64,000 bases of DNA from Pseudodesulfovibrio cashew (GTDB lineage: Bacteria; Desulfobacterota; Desulfovibrionia; Desulfovibrionales; Desulfovibrionaceae): assembly GCF_009762795.1 (NCBI RefSeq), contig NZ_CP046400.1:3369501-3433500 (forward strand), read 5' to 3'. The translations under genes and the position numbers were made by a program. Below are positions 24,779-35,200 of this stretch, one piece after another (positions within the stretch are counted from its first letter, which is position 1; each line of letters begins with the position of its first letter). The notes below the pieces were generated by a model. The model was not told where the DNA came from. It saw only the letters and a list, made by a program, of their open reading frames with translations, and did no database searches.

Positions 24779-24815
24779 AAGGCCTTACGGAAAACCGTAA
24801 GGCCTTTTGTTTATT
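24779..24815 (+). terminator. Terminator after the tRNA fragment
   Basis: AAGGCCTTACGG-AAAA-CCGTAAGGCCTT and TTGTTTATT; probably the original terminator of the tRNA-Pro gene. Confidence 0.85.
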
Positions 24816-24838
24816 CTAACAATTGAATGCAGAAGACG

Positions 24839-25294
24839 TCAGCCCTTGCGCAGACTTCGTGTCAGAAAGCGATCGAGCTGGTTGGTGAACTCCTGCTTAT
24901 CTTTTGGTCCTAGAGGAGCGGGGCCGCCTGAAACCATACCGCCGCTTCGCAATTCTTCCATCAGGTTGCGCATGCGCAGCAGACCCTTGACGTTATCTTC
25001 AGTGTACAATTCGCCACGCGGGTTGAGCCCCGTAGCCCCCTTATCAACAATAGCGTTCGCCAATGGGATATCAGCCGTGATCACAAGATCACCAGATTTG
25101 ACCAAGCGAACAATCTCCTTGTCTGCTTCGTCAAAACCGGACGCCACCTGGACTGCTTTGATCAAAGGCGAAGGAGGAACAGAAAGAAAGGCATTGGCCA
25201 CCAATGTCACTGGCACTTCACGTCGGAGTGCGGCTTTAAACAATATTTCTTTGATTACATTGGGACACGCGTCGGCATCAACCCAGATATGCAT
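24839..25294 (-). CDS. YaiI/YqxD family protein (DUF188)
   Basis: 151 aa from MHIWVDADACPNVIKEI. The DADACP start, the SGDLVITADIPLA motif and NPRGELYT are DUF188 hallmarks (PIN-like fold, possible RNA processing role, not defined). The longer upstream frame has no ribosome site. First intact gene past the element's right end. Confidence 0.9.
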   Translation of the reverse strand: MHIWVDADACPNVIKEILFKAALRREVPVTLVANAFLSVPPSPLIKAVQVASGFDEADKEIVRLVKSGDLVITADIPLANAIVDKGATGLNPRGELYTEDNVKGLLRMRNLMEELRSGGMVSGGPAPLGPKDKQEFTNQLDRFLTRSLRKG

Positions 25295-25694
25295 TAGTAC
25301 CCGCTTAAGCTTAAGATTAACAATAAATCGGCCTGCAAATTCTAGCTGTAAACACAGAATATGAAAACCCTCGACTGCTCCTCCCCCCACTGAATGTCAT
25401 CCATGCAATGAAATGGAGCCACTTTCCCCCCTCTTCCCTCCAGCGACTCCGACATCCCACCATTTTCGACGTCTGCAACTCACCAATAAAAAAAATACAA
25501 GGCAACCTCTTTGAACTTCATGGAATTGCGCGCAGCCAAGCCAAAACCAAGCACTGGGTTGATGATTTGTAGTTGCAAATTCCTTTCGACAGGATATGTA
25601 GATTATAAAATCGTCGATTTAAGTACGTGATTCAATTTTGGTAAATTCTGGCTTCCGTTATTTTACCTGCAAGAAAAACGTAAGGAGATGGCCT
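25295..25694. other. Intergenic stretch, no gene seen
   Basis: AT-rich; a CTTAAGCTTAAG repeat at about 25303-25314 and poly-A tracts near 25490. No coherent frame on either strand. It contains the upstream region of the unknown operon. Confidence 0.5.
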
Positions 25695-26546
25695 ATGGCT
25701 TTTACCGATCATTGCGAGATTTTTGCATCTATTTCAGAATCACTCATCAACTCATTAGTTGCCAATGTGGCTCGGCAACGGCCTTCGCTCTTCAATTACG
25801 GCACGAAATCCTTTGTGGACTCTCCCCAGTTCATGTGCAGTGAGATCGAAGTTTCGCCGGGCCTGCCGGGCAACCAACCGCATGTCACTCTGGAGCATCC
25901 CCTGCCGGTTCCCGGGGCCGACGGCTATGCCTTTGAGTGGTGTGCGCAACTGGTCAAACTGGAAATCGACTTTCATCCTTTCAACCATGTCCACCTACCG
26001 CCAGAACTCTCGCCCGGCACCCAAACACTCGCGCTGCATGCCACTCTTTGCGCGGCGATAGCCTGTCCCTCGAAAAAGGATTTGCAACACCTTGGAGAAA
26101 AGGAGGGAGACAAGTATCCCGTAATTGATCCGGCACAGGCCTTCGCCAGCGAGTCTTCCCATCAAAACTTATCCGACAAGGAGTGGGAACTGTTCCCCTT
26201 CAATCCGGAACTCCTCAATTGTTTCTGTATCGAACTCTTCGCCACGGCCCACCTGATCACCAACGACACCACGGTGGGCCCGGTCCTCCGCATCGAACTG
26301 ACGGGACTGGAGATCGTCGACATCAAACCAGACGGCCTGGAGCAAAATCTGGAATGCTTCATCGCGACGACCGTATCGCTCGGCATTCTTCCTCGGCTCA
26401 GGCTGGCTGTCCGCGACCTGCTTTTCGACCTGAATGAGTTTGGTCAGTTGTCCATCGGACTCACGGTTCCGTCCGCATCGGTGCCGTACAATCCCAGCAT
26501 TGAGAAGGACCGCCTTTCGGTTTTTGTCGATGTCAATTTCAGCTGA
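25695..26546 (+). CDS. Unknown protein, operon gene 1
   Basis: 283 aa from MAFTDHCEIFASISESLIN with AAGGAGATGG upstream. Helical start, then a beta-rich chain (IEVSPGLPGNQPHVTLEHPL, KLEIDFHPFNHVHLPPEL, VLRIELTGLEIVDI). No signal peptide or TM segment. No family recognised. Alternating strands and a helical start recall lipid-binding TULIP-like folds, which is only an impression. Followed 12 nt later by gene 2. Confidence 0.7.
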   Translation: MAFTDHCEIFASISESLINSLVANVARQRPSLFNYGTKSFVDSPQFMCSEIEVSPGLPGNQPHVTLEHPLPVPGADGYAFEWCAQLVKLEIDFHPFNHVHLPPELSPGTQTLALHATLCAAIACPSKKDLQHLGEKEGDKYPVIDPAQAFASESSHQNLSDKEWELFPFNPELLNCFCIELFATAHLITNDTTVGPVLRIELTGLEIVDIKPDGLEQNLECFIATTVSLGILPRLRLAVRDLLFDLNEFGQLSIGLTVPSASVPYNPSIEKDRLSVFVDVNFS

Positions 26547-26558
26547 CGGGAGAGTTCC

Positions 26559-27494
26559 ATGAATGATTTTCAATTAGCGATTTCCGAGAAGGTTACTGAA
26601 GCCCTTTTCACTCAATTGCGGGACAATTTTTCCGTCAGCCATTCCGACAGCGGCAGCTTCGGCCCCTTTTCGGCCAGCTACTCGGCCGGAATCAAGCTCC
26701 AAAACGGAAAGATCGATTTCCAGAACAATGGCACGGTGCTGATCAAGGAGCTCGACATCGTGTACGATCCGTTGAAGCTGACCTTCGGCATCGACATCCC
26801 GAAGGTGACAGTCGGCGGCTTTTGCATCATACCGAAACCGTGGGGCGGCTGCGCCTTGCGAGCGCCCAAGAAAACCTTCTTCGGCGGCAATCCGGACATA
26901 TCGGTTCCGCTGGACCTGAGCGGCATCATCACCACGGAAATTTCCGCCAGTTGCAGCGCAAAGATGAAGCACTTCGACGATCCGGCCAATGCCGGACTCA
27001 CGCCCTGGAAAGCGAATGCCCTGGGCAAATCGGATCGGTGGCAACTGTTCCTCGAACCCGGCTATGTCGACATCGACCTGATCGATATCGCTGATACGGC
27101 CGGCAACCTGATCGACTCTATGGTCGACGCGGCCGTGGACCAACTCCTCGGATTCCTGCCGGGATGGGCGCGAAGCCTGGTCAAGGCCATACTGGGTAGT
27201 TTCTCCTCGCTTATCCGAAAGCTGCTCGACATCGGAGACGACGTTCAGGAGTGGCTGTCCAACATGCTCGGCGTCAGCCTGGGTCTGTTCAATTTCGCAG
27301 TACAAATGGTGCTCGAGTATTTTGCCGACAAATATCCGATTTTCGAGTTCGACGACCCCTACCCGATGCTGCCGACGGCTCCGGGCCCGGGGGGTTCGGG
27401 AGCATTGGTTCCCGTTCTTATGCCGGTCCAATCGCCCGACATAACAGTCAATGACAAGGAGATGGTAATTTCGGCTTCACTGGGGGTGATCTGA
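26559..27494 (+). CDS. Unknown protein, operon gene 2 (possible lipid-binding fold)
   Basis: 311 aa, MNDFQLAISEKVTEALFTQL. Long beta-rich region with alternating hydrophobic residues (KLQNGKIDFQNNGTVLIKEL, LTFGIDIPKVTVGGFCI), a conserved-looking PKPWGGC, then amphipathic helices (DSMVDAAVDQLLGFLPGWAR, SLIRKLLDIGDDVQEWL) and a Gly/Pro linker before the end. The layout resembles proteins with lipid-transfer folds, but no family is recognised. Overlaps gene 3 by one base. Confidence 0.7.
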   Translation: MNDFQLAISEKVTEALFTQLRDNFSVSHSDSGSFGPFSASYSAGIKLQNGKIDFQNNGTVLIKELDIVYDPLKLTFGIDIPKVTVGGFCIIPKPWGGCALRAPKKTFFGGNPDISVPLDLSGIITTEISASCSAKMKHFDDPANAGLTPWKANALGKSDRWQLFLEPGYVDIDLIDIADTAGNLIDSMVDAAVDQLLGFLPGWARSLVKAILGSFSSLIRKLLDIGDDVQEWLSNMLGVSLGLFNFAVQMVLEYFADKYPIFEFDDPYPMLPTAPGPGGSGALVPVLMPVQSPDITVNDKEMVISASLGVI

Positions 27495-28189
27495 TGATTT
27501 ATCTTAATTATGCTGCACTGGGAGCCGTCCGCCTGAGCTCCGATGGTCTGGGGCCTGTCGATTCGATTGCCCATCCACTCAAGGCTGGCAGGTATCACGG
27601 AACGGTCTGGCTGAACGACGAGATCGAGGGAACCTTCATCCTCAATATCGAGGCGGAAGGCGATGGCGATCAGGTCGACATCGACCTGGCCTCCATCGGC
27701 AAGGTGGGCAAGGCGATCCTCAAGCAGGGTCCGCCCGTCTTCTCCGGCGGCTGCCTGAAAGACGCTCCCGTGTACGCCATGTTCCACTGCGAAGAGGAGC
27801 GCACCGGCTACAGGGTGCTGCTGGCCAAGGTCGGCGAGGACAAAAGCGAGTTCGACAGCAAAGCCTTGTCCAAAGGCGACTATTACATCCTTACACCGCT
27901 CAAGCCGGGCTCATGGAAAATCACGACCTCCGCAGGCAAGGAAGGCAGCCTCATCGTGGAGGAGGCAAAACCCACGGCCAAAGCGAGAGCCAGCCAGCAT
28001 GGCGCTACGATAGTCACCGATGGCAAAACCATTAAGCCCGCGAGAACGAAAATCGTGTCGGGTGATGGCGTTGTTTTCGAGATAACAGGCAAAAAGGTCG
28101 CCATTGAAGTGGCCCTAGCACAGAGCGGGAGGCCTTCCGGTCAGATTCGCCCTAAAGTCCGCATTCCTGGCAGGATCAAGCGGCCATAG
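27494..28189 (+). CDS. Unknown protein, operon gene 3
   Basis: 231 aa, MIYLNYAALGAVRLSSDG, starting within TGATG of the preceding stop. Beta-rich, two to three Ig-like or carbohydrate-binding-like modules by eye (GRYHGTVWLND...ILNIEAEGDG; LKPGSWKITTSAGKEGSLIV), basic C-terminus (KVRIPGRIKRP). No signal peptide. Function unknown. Confidence 0.7.
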   Translation: MIYLNYAALGAVRLSSDGLGPVDSIAHPLKAGRYHGTVWLNDEIEGTFILNIEAEGDGDQVDIDLASIGKVGKAILKQGPPVFSGGCLKDAPVYAMFHCEEERTGYRVLLAKVGEDKSEFDSKALSKGDYYILTPLKPGSWKITTSAGKEGSLIVEEAKPTAKARASQHGATIVTDGKTIKPARTKIVSGDGVVFEITGKKVAIEVALAQSGRPSGQIRPKVRIPGRIKRP

Positions 28190-28274
28190 GATAACAGACC
28201 TATTGGAATAGCGTGGCCGCATTCCTTGTTGAAACCGCCTTCACGCTCATACAGACACCTAGCACGCATAAATA

Positions 28275-28305
28275 GGGACTTGAGGAGAACCCTCAAGTCC
28301 CTTCT
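28275..28305. terminator. Terminator between the unknown operon and the hdr operon
   Basis: GGGACTTGAG-N7-CTCAAGTCCC, then TTCTC on the plus strand. Confidence 0.75.
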
Positions 28306-28371
28306 CACGCAGAAACCGAACCATTTCCTAACCTAACGGGTGCAAATCGGGACACAGAGCGCTTCAAGCCG

Positions 28372-29691
28372 TCAATATTCCATGGCTGACAGATCCACAC
28401 CGAACTTCTCCCATTGGGCGTTGGCCAGGGAGTTGGCCTTTTCCACCATCTCCTCCTCCCAGGGTTCCAACACCAGGGTCTCGGCCACCAGTTGCCAGAT
28501 GTATTTCACCTCGTAGGTGTACTCCGTGTAGTATTTAGGGATGCGTTTCATGATCTGGTCGCGGCAATTGGAGCACCCGACCACCACCACGTCGGCGCCG
28601 CTTCGCCTGATCTGGTCATACTTGCGCCGGGCATGGTAGGCGGACTCATCCTCGAACGGCATGGGCCACATGCCGCCACCGGCACCGCAGCAATAGTTCA
28701 ATCCCCGGTTGGGCGTCATGTCCGCAAAGTCGTCCACGCACTGTCGGATGATCCAGCGAGGCTCCTCGTAGTAACCCTTGCCGAAATGCCGAGCCAGCTC
28801 GCGGCCATGCTTACAGGAGTCGTGCCAGGTAAACCTCTTGCCTGCGTTGACCGACTTGTCGAGCCGGATGCGGCCCTCGCGAATGATCTGGATGAGGTAG
28901 TCATAGAGATAGGTGAACCCGACCTCGTTGTTGGGGTCCTCCAGAACACAAGTCTCCATACCCTTGCGGCAACCGTACGACCCACCGCCGCAGTCAGGCA
29001 TGATCATCCGTTCGATGTTGTGCTCCTTCATGAAGTCGATCTTGCGCTTGGCCAGCTTCCTGTTGGCGGCGTAGTTGCCGGTAAACAACGCCCAGTCCAC
29101 TGCCTCCCATCCTGCGGAAGGAACGGTCCAGTCCTCCTTCGCGGCATAGAAGACCTTCCACCACCAGAATTGATCCTCGAAATCGCCGTAGACTTCCTTG
29201 GAATTGGGGAAGAAGAGAATCTTGGCGTCATCCTTGTCCACCGGGACATAGAACCCGGGACACTCTTCGGCCATTTCCGCGCCCAACTCGGCCATCCCTT
29301 CCAGGTAATCCTCCCTGGCAATGGCCAGATTGTTCCCGGTATCCACGTTGTTCTGCATGCCCTGGTGCAGGGTCCCGGGCACCTTGTCCCGGTCTCGCAA
29401 GGACTTCATGTGGGCCATGACAGCGGGAATGTCGATGCCCATGGGACAGGAATAGGCGCACCGTCCGCACCCCGTGCACAACCACGGAAAGTTGGAGTCC
29501 ACCACCTCGTCCACCATGCCGTAGGAAAGCATGCGCATGACCTTGCGCGTATCCCACCCCTCCATTCCGGGAGTGCCGGTGATCGGGCATCCGTTCGAGC
29601 ATGTTCCGCAGACCATGCAGGCGCTGAAATCGAATTTGGCGAGGAACTCCCGAACCTCCGCATCCATAGGCTTGGGCATGACCATGTCCAT
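28372..29691 (-). CDS. Fe-S/CCG-domain oxidoreductase subunit (HdrD/HmcF-like)
   Basis: 439 aa. Two ferredoxin-type [4Fe-4S] motifs near the N-terminus (CMVCGTCSNGCP, CTGCGRCAYSCP), then two cysteine-rich CCG-type regions (DSCKHGREL; NYCCGAGGG and GCSNCRDQI) as in the catalytic subunit HdrD/HdrB of heterodisulfide reductases and in DsrK/HmcF. It would pass electrons between an iron-sulfur partner and a disulfide or menaquinone-linked acceptor. Last gene of the hdr operon, separated from usp by a 12-bp hairpin. The partner is unknown. Confidence 0.82.
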   Translation of the reverse strand: MDMVMPKPMDAEVREFLAKFDFSACMVCGTCSNGCPITGTPGMEGWDTRKVMRMLSYGMVDEVVDSNFPWLCTGCGRCAYSCPMGIDIPAVMAHMKSLRDRDKVPGTLHQGMQNNVDTGNNLAIAREDYLEGMAELGAEMAEECPGFYVPVDKDDAKILFFPNSKEVYGDFEDQFWWWKVFYAAKEDWTVPSAGWEAVDWALFTGNYAANRKLAKRKIDFMKEHNIERMIMPDCGGGSYGCRKGMETCVLEDPNNEVGFTYLYDYLIQIIREGRIRLDKSVNAGKRFTWHDSCKHGRELARHFGKGYYEEPRWIIRQCVDDFADMTPNRGLNYCCGAGGGMWPMPFEDESAYHARRKYDQIRRSGADVVVVGCSNCRDQIMKRIPKYYTEYTYEVKYIWQLVAETLVLEPWEEEMVEKANSLANAQWEKFGVDLSAMEY

Positions 29692-29727
29692 GGCTCACTC
29701 CTTTTTTGCGGCGTCGCGCCGCCCGAA

Positions 29728-29755
29728 TCTCCGGGAGCGGCAACGCTCCCGGAGA
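29728..29755 (-). other. Intercistronic hairpin
   Basis: TCTCCGGGAGCG-GCAA-CGCTCCCGGAGA, perfect 12-bp stem between usp and the HdrD-like gene. May stabilise mRNA or attenuate; no T-tract. Confidence 0.6.
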
Positions 29756-29802
29756 CGATTGCTTCTCTTGGGGCCAGTCATCGGTTACGGCTGAAAGCCG
29801 AA

Positions 29803-30714
29803 CTAAACCGTGGCCTCGGCCTCGGCAGTGACCACCTGGCCTGTCTGGTCGTACATAAGGCCGCAGCGCAGGTCGAAGTGGCGGTTGACACTCATGGTCG
29901 GACAAGGCGCATTAAGCGCCACCTGAGTGACCGTGGAGCCGAGAAACGCCTTTTCCGGATCCTGCTCCTTGGAATGGTGCGCCATGAGGATCAGGTCCGC
30001 GTTGCCCTGGCGCGCCATACGCAGGATTTCCATGGCCGGTTCGCCCGCGCAGGCTTCGAAGGAGCACCCCTTCACGCCGTCAAGACGCCCGCCGTATTCC
30101 TCCTTCAGCCGGGCCACGACCTCGCCGCTGTCCGGTCCGCCGGGACCGGCCACGTGCATGACCACAAGGTCGGCCTTATACTGCCGCGCCATCTGTCCGC
30201 CGTAGGCCACGGCGCACTCGGCCTGCTCGGAGAAGTCCGTTGCCACGAGGATCTTGTCGAACAACGGTTCCTTGCAGACAACATCCTTGTGCACGATCAT
30301 GACCGGACAACGGGCTCGCTGACTGACCCGCTCCAGTGTGGAGCCCGCCATATTCCACATGTGTGACCGCTTCTCCTCATAGGCCTTGGTGTGAGGCCCC
30401 ATGACGATCAGGTCAGTGTTCTTCTTCCTGGCCAATCGCAGAAGCTCGTTGTGCGGGATACCCGCCACGACCACGATCTGCGACCCGGGAATGGACCCGA
30501 GGTAGCTGCCGTACATATCCTCCATCTTTTCCTTGAGTCGCCCCGTCTCGCCGGAAGGCTCAAGGTGTTCAATGGCCCCCCAGCCCTGCTCCATGCCCGC
30601 AACGTGGGTAAGATAAAGCTTGGACTCGAACTTGGTGGCGAATTCGGCCGCCGCCTTGACCGCGCATTCGTCGATTCCGGTAGGCGTGACGCCCACAATG
30701 ATGTCCTTAAACAT
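29803..30714 (-). CDS. Tandem universal stress protein (two UspA domains)
   Basis: 303 aa. First Usp domain from MFKDIIVGVTPTG, with a MGPHT near residue 105; second from KILVATDFSEQAECAV with LILMAHHS-type ending. The two-domain form is common in sulfate reducers. Its presence inside an hdr operon suggests a role linked to energy state. It overlaps hdrB by 8 nt. Confidence 0.85.
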   Translation of the reverse strand: MFKDIIVGVTPTGIDECAVKAAAEFATKFESKLYLTHVAGMEQGWGAIEHLEPSGETGRLKEKMEDMYGSYLGSIPGSQIVVVAGIPHNELLRLARKKNTDLIVMGPHTKAYEEKRSHMWNMAGSTLERVSQRARCPVMIVHKDVVCKEPLFDKILVATDFSEQAECAVAYGGQMARQYKADLVVMHVAGPGGPDSGEVVARLKEEYGGRLDGVKGCSFEACAGEPAMEILRMARQGNADLILMAHHSKEQDPEKAFLGSTVTQVALNAPCPTMSVNRHFDLRCGLMYDQTGQVVTAEAEATV

Positions 30715-31657
30715 GACTTGCCCCCTTTTCCTGAGGTTGATCCGTTACACCTGCCGCTCCCGTCCCTGTTTCCGGCTCGGGCATCGCCCAGGCCCTGGTT
30801 GCCATGTCCTCCCTGACTTTTGCCGTCATGGTCAGGTTCTTCTCCAGTTGCACAGTCTCCCGATCCAGCCCCAGGGCCAGCCCCATGAGCTGGGTCAGGT
30901 AGAGTACCGGCACGGGTTTGCCCCCTTCCTTCACCGCCCTCGCCTGATAGGCCTCCAGGTTCATCTGGCAAAGCGGACAGACCGTGGCGATGGCGTCCGC
31001 CCCTTCCGCGTCCGCCAGAATGGCTGCCACGGATTCGATGGCCACTTCGGGATGTCCCATCATCAGGGACGCCCCGCAGCAACGGTTGCCCATTCGCCAC
31101 TCGAATACCTCGCCGCCCATGGCCCTGATGAACGGCTCCATCGAGGTGGGATTGCCGGGCTCGTCGAAAACCGGATAAGGACGAAGGATCTGACACCCGT
31201 AATAAGGAGCGATCTTCATACCCTTGAGCCCATCGGTGACCTTCTGTTCAGCGATCTTCGCGCCCACATCCGTCTTGAGCACGTCCAGCAGGTGACGCAC
31301 GGTCACATCGCCCCGATAATGCAGCCCACTGGCTGCCAGGACTTCATTGACCTGTCCGTGCAGATGACGATCTCCCACCACCTCCCGGTTGACCTTGAGC
31401 AGGTTGAGATAGCAGGCCGAGCACGGCGCGAGCACGTCCAGGCCCTCCATCTCCTGCTCCACAATCGCCAGGTTCCGTGCGGGCAGCGCATAATTCATCA
31501 GCCGGGAGACCGGCTCTGCGGCGCTCGCGCCGCAGCAGGTCCAGTCCGGAATCTCGATCAGTTCGCAGCCGAGCCGTTCCATGACCGCCCGCGTGGTCAC
31601 GTCGAACTCGCGGGCGCTCTCCATGAGCGAACAGCCGGGGTAATACGCATACCTCAT
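30707..31657 (-). CDS. hdrB: HdrB-like subunit (CCG domains)
   Basis: 316 aa. Begins MRYAYYPGCSLMESAREFD, with CCGASAAEP, PCSACYLNL, then the second set YYGCQI, NRCCGAS and CPLCQMNL. Two cysteine-rich CCG domains as in HdrB, which hold a noncubane [4Fe-4S] site for disulfide reduction. In sulfate reducers the disulfide substrate is unknown. The start overlaps hdrC (ATGA). Confidence 0.9.
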   Translation of the reverse strand: MRYAYYPGCSLMESAREFDVTTRAVMERLGCELIEIPDWTCCGASAAEPVSRLMNYALPARNLAIVEQEMEGLDVLAPCSACYLNLLKVNREVVGDRHLHGQVNEVLAASGLHYRGDVTVRHLLDVLKTDVGAKIAEQKVTDGLKGMKIAPYYGCQILRPYPVFDEPGNPTSMEPFIRAMGGEVFEWRMGNRCCGASLMMGHPEVAIESVAAILADAEGADAIATVCPLCQMNLEAYQARAVKEGGKPVPVLYLTQLMGLALGLDRETVQLEKNLTMTAKVREDMATRAWAMPEPETGTGAAGVTDQPQEKGASHV

Positions 31658-32223
31658 GACATCCCCTCCATTTCACGGGCCTTGGCGAACAATGGCTCCA
31701 GGACCCCGTTATGTACGGAGGAAGGCAGGTGCACCTTGCCCTTGCACAACATCTTCACCCCGAGGGGCAGGAAAGTGAACGGCAAGGCCGGGTCCTTCCG
31801 TTTGAGAAAGTAGCGCTGCATCATGCTTGTCTCCTGCACCCTGCCGTGCGTTTCCACATCCTCCATAAAGGCCTCGTAGAAAGCGCCGTTCCTTCGCGCC
31901 GCCCGATTGCCGTCCAGCCGGGCCAAACGCTTCAGGGCGGCCATGGCCGAGGTCAGCTTCAATCCGCGCGGGCACCGCAGGGTGCACATGTAACAGGACG
32001 AGCACATCCAGAACGTGCGGCTCTCAAGTATCCGGTCCAGCATGCCGAACTGGATCATCCGCCACATGGCGCGCGGGGTCACATCCATGGCGTGCCCGTT
32101 AGGGCAGGACGCCGTGCAGGTGCCGCACTGCATGCAAGCGCCCACAGTCTCCTGCAACCCCTTGAGCACGCTGCGGTATTCATCCGATACCGGACTCCAT
32201 GTTTCCCTGACTGCTCCACTCAT
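31654..32223 (-). CDS. hdrC: HdrC-like iron-sulfur subunit
   Basis: 189 aa from MSGAVRETWSPV with AAGGAGCG upstream. Two [4Fe-4S] motifs: CMQCGTCTASCPNG and CSSCYMCTLRCPRG. Relays electrons from HdrA to HdrB. The longer upstream frame is an overlap with hdrA2 and is not used. Confidence 0.9.
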   Translation of the reverse strand: MSGAVRETWSPVSDEYRSVLKGLQETVGACMQCGTCTASCPNGHAMDVTPRAMWRMIQFGMLDRILESRTFWMCSSCYMCTLRCPRGLKLTSAMAALKRLARLDGNRAARRNGAFYEAFMEDVETHGRVQETSMMQRYFLKRKDPALPFTFLPLGVKMLCKGKVHLPSSVHNGVLEPLFAKAREMEGMS

Positions 32224-32255
32224 GATTCGCTCCTTGGCATAGCCGTTGCCCGGCC

Positions 32256-35200
32256 TCAGGCCGGTTCCTCCAACGCCGCGTCGATGACCGACAGCATGGG
32301 CGCGTCGTGAAATCCCTTCAGCACGGTGGCACTGTTGGGGCACACTGCCGCGCATGCGCCGCAACCCTGGCAGAGGATTTCGTCCACCCGGATCTGTCCG
32401 GCGTCCATATCCACCACTCTGGCCCCGTACGGGCAAGCAGAAACGCATGCCTGGCACAGGGAACACAAGGAGTGCCGCACCTGGGCCACCACGGTCTCGC
32501 GGGCGATGGTTTCAGCGCTCAGGATGCGCAGGGCCCGCTGTGCCGCAGCCTTGGCCGATGACACGGTCTCGTCCATGCGCCGGGGAGACAAACCGGTGCC
32601 GCACGCGTAGATGCCCTGCTTGAGGAAATCCACGGGCCGCCACTTGAAGTCCGCCTCCTGATAGAATCCGTCCTCGTCCACTTCCACGCCGAAAACCTCC
32701 AGGAGATCTTCCACGTCGTTGGGCTCCAGCCCGCTGGACAGGGAGAGGATGTCGGTCTTCAGCCGGATTTCGCTGCCCAACACCGGATCGTATCCGGTTA
32801 TGACGGGCTTGCCGTCCTCGAATTCCACCTTGGGAGCGGTGTCCCGGTCGTAGCGGATGAAGATGGCTCCGGCCTTGCGCGCCTGAGTGTAATAGGTCTC
32901 CAGGAATCCCTGGGTCATGATGTCGCGGTAGAAGACATAAATTGACAGGTCCGGGTTACGCTCCTTGAGGTTGAGCACATTCTTGAGCATCTCCGGGCAA
33001 CAGACCTTGCTGCAATAAGTGCGTTCCTCGTTCCGGGAGCGCCAGCACTGGATCATGGCCACGCCGGACAATGCGCCCGCATCGAGCTTGCCCGAAGCAA
33101 GCTTCTCCTCAAGCTCGAGATGGGTCATGACCGATTTGTGCACGCACAGGCCCGACTCATAGACCTTGGCCTCATGGGCTCCCGTGGCCAGAATGGACAC
33201 GCCGTGTTCCAGGGGGAATACCCCTTCCGGGCCGGCAATGGCCGAACGAAAACGCCCGGCGCTGCCGCGCGAAAGCACCACACGGGAATCTGTGAACACC
33301 TTGATATTAGGATGCTTGTTGACCTGACCCATCAGCTCTTCCATGAACTTGCGCGGGTCGCTGCCGTCGAGCTGGGTATACAGCCGCATGGCCATGCCGC
33401 CGAGCTCTTCCTCGGCCTCCACCAGGCAAACGCCGTACCCCTGATCCGCAATGGCCATGGATGCGGTCATGCCCGCCAGGCCGCCGCCCACGACCAGGGC
33501 CGAACGCGCAACGTCGACCATGACCGGCGGGGGCACCGGGTCTGCGCCCTGCAACCTGGCCACAGCTGTTGCCAGAGCCGAATAAACTTCCTTCTCCGCC
33601 CGCACCAGGCAGGCCTCTTCGCCTGCGCCGCACGCCGCATCAAAGGTGACGGTGTAAATATCCACAACGTCCATGAGTGCCGGATTCAAACCGATGGTAC
33701 GGCCTAGTTCCTTGAGGCGCGGTATGTAGGCGTAGGGCATGCACGCCCCGATGAGCACGCGATTGGGCTTGAACTCCATTGCGGCCCGCTCGATCTCCTC
33801 CCACCCTTTGGCCGTGCATGCTCCTGACACGGGCAGCACGTTGCATACCGAGTGAACCCGGGCCATCTTCTTGCCGAGGACCTCAAGATCCACGGCCTGC
33901 TCCAGGGTCGGACAGGAGGCACAGATTGCCACCAAAGTACGCGGCGGCTCGCGGGATACATCTGGATACTCCGGTTCCGGCTCCCGCTCGATACCTGCCA
34001 GCACATCGTAGACCTTGATGATGCGCGAGGCGGCCTGGGCCGCGGCCCCGGCCTGAATGACCGACTCGGAAATGTCTCGAGGCTGCCCAAAAGCGCCCGC
34101 CGCAAACACGCCCACCCGACTGGTCTTCTCCGGCGCATAAGGCTTGGTGTCCACGAAGCCCCATTCGTTGAGATCAACGTCCAGGGTTAGGGCAAACTTG
34201 TCCGTCCCCTTGGGAGGCCTCGCCCCGGCAGCCAGCACGACCATGTCATAGACCTCGGTCAGCAGTTCGCCGCTGTCGGCCAGGTATTCGACCTTGATGC
34301 CCTCTCCGTCCTCGGTGGGCGTGAGAGAGTGCGGGCGGCTGCGCACGAAGCGCACGCCCTTTTCGAATTCGGCCCGGTTGCGGTAGCGTTGGTACCCCTT
34401 ACCGGACGTACGCATATCCATATAAAAGATGGTGGTATCCACCTCGCCCCCGGTGACCTTCTTGGCCAGGAGGGACTCCTTGATGGAAAACATGCAGCAG
34501 ATGCCGGTGCAGAAATCAGCATTCTTCTGCACGTCGCGAGAGCCCACGCACTGAATCCAGGCGATGTTCTTCACGGCCTTGCCGTCCCCCGGCCTGAGCA
34601 ATTTGCCGCCGGTGGGCCCGCTGCCGCTGATGAGCCGCTCGAACTCCACGGCGGTCAACACGGCGGGATGGGAGTAGGACCAGACGTCCTCGCCCCCTTC
34701 TGGGTCCATGGACGGCCTGTAGCAGTCAAATCCACCCGCCAGGACAACAGCCCCGACCTCCAACTCCTCTGTGGAGTCGGACATGATCCGGACATAGAGC
34801 TTGTCCAGCCATGGCACGAACCTCCCAGCCTCCAGCGGCTTGACCAAAAACTCGCGCGCACCCAGCATGACAAGGTCTGCGGCGGCTTCAGCCTGATCTG
34901 GTTCGGCCAGAAGGACTACATCCATGTCGGGCCGCAACTCTCGGCTGCGGGTAAGGATGCGCTCGGCGTCCATGCCGTTGGTATTCATGCCCAACAGCAT
35001 GAGGCCGAAGTTCTGCTCTGAAGCGAGCGCGTCCACGGCCTCCTGTCCGCCCGAAACAAAGTGAAGCGGAAAGTTCTGTTCTTTGAGCGCTTCGCGCATG
35101 AACGCGGTGGTTTCTGGGTCGCCATCCACAACCAGAATGTGAAACTCCTTACGCTCGTCGAACTTGAAGTCGATAGCCCCGGTGGGACACGCCTCGAAGC

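Noticed and set aside
28414..30366. 650-codon plus-strand frame opposite the HdrD-like and Usp genes
   Set aside because: Antisense shadow; minus-strand frames carry clear Fe-S and Usp motifs.
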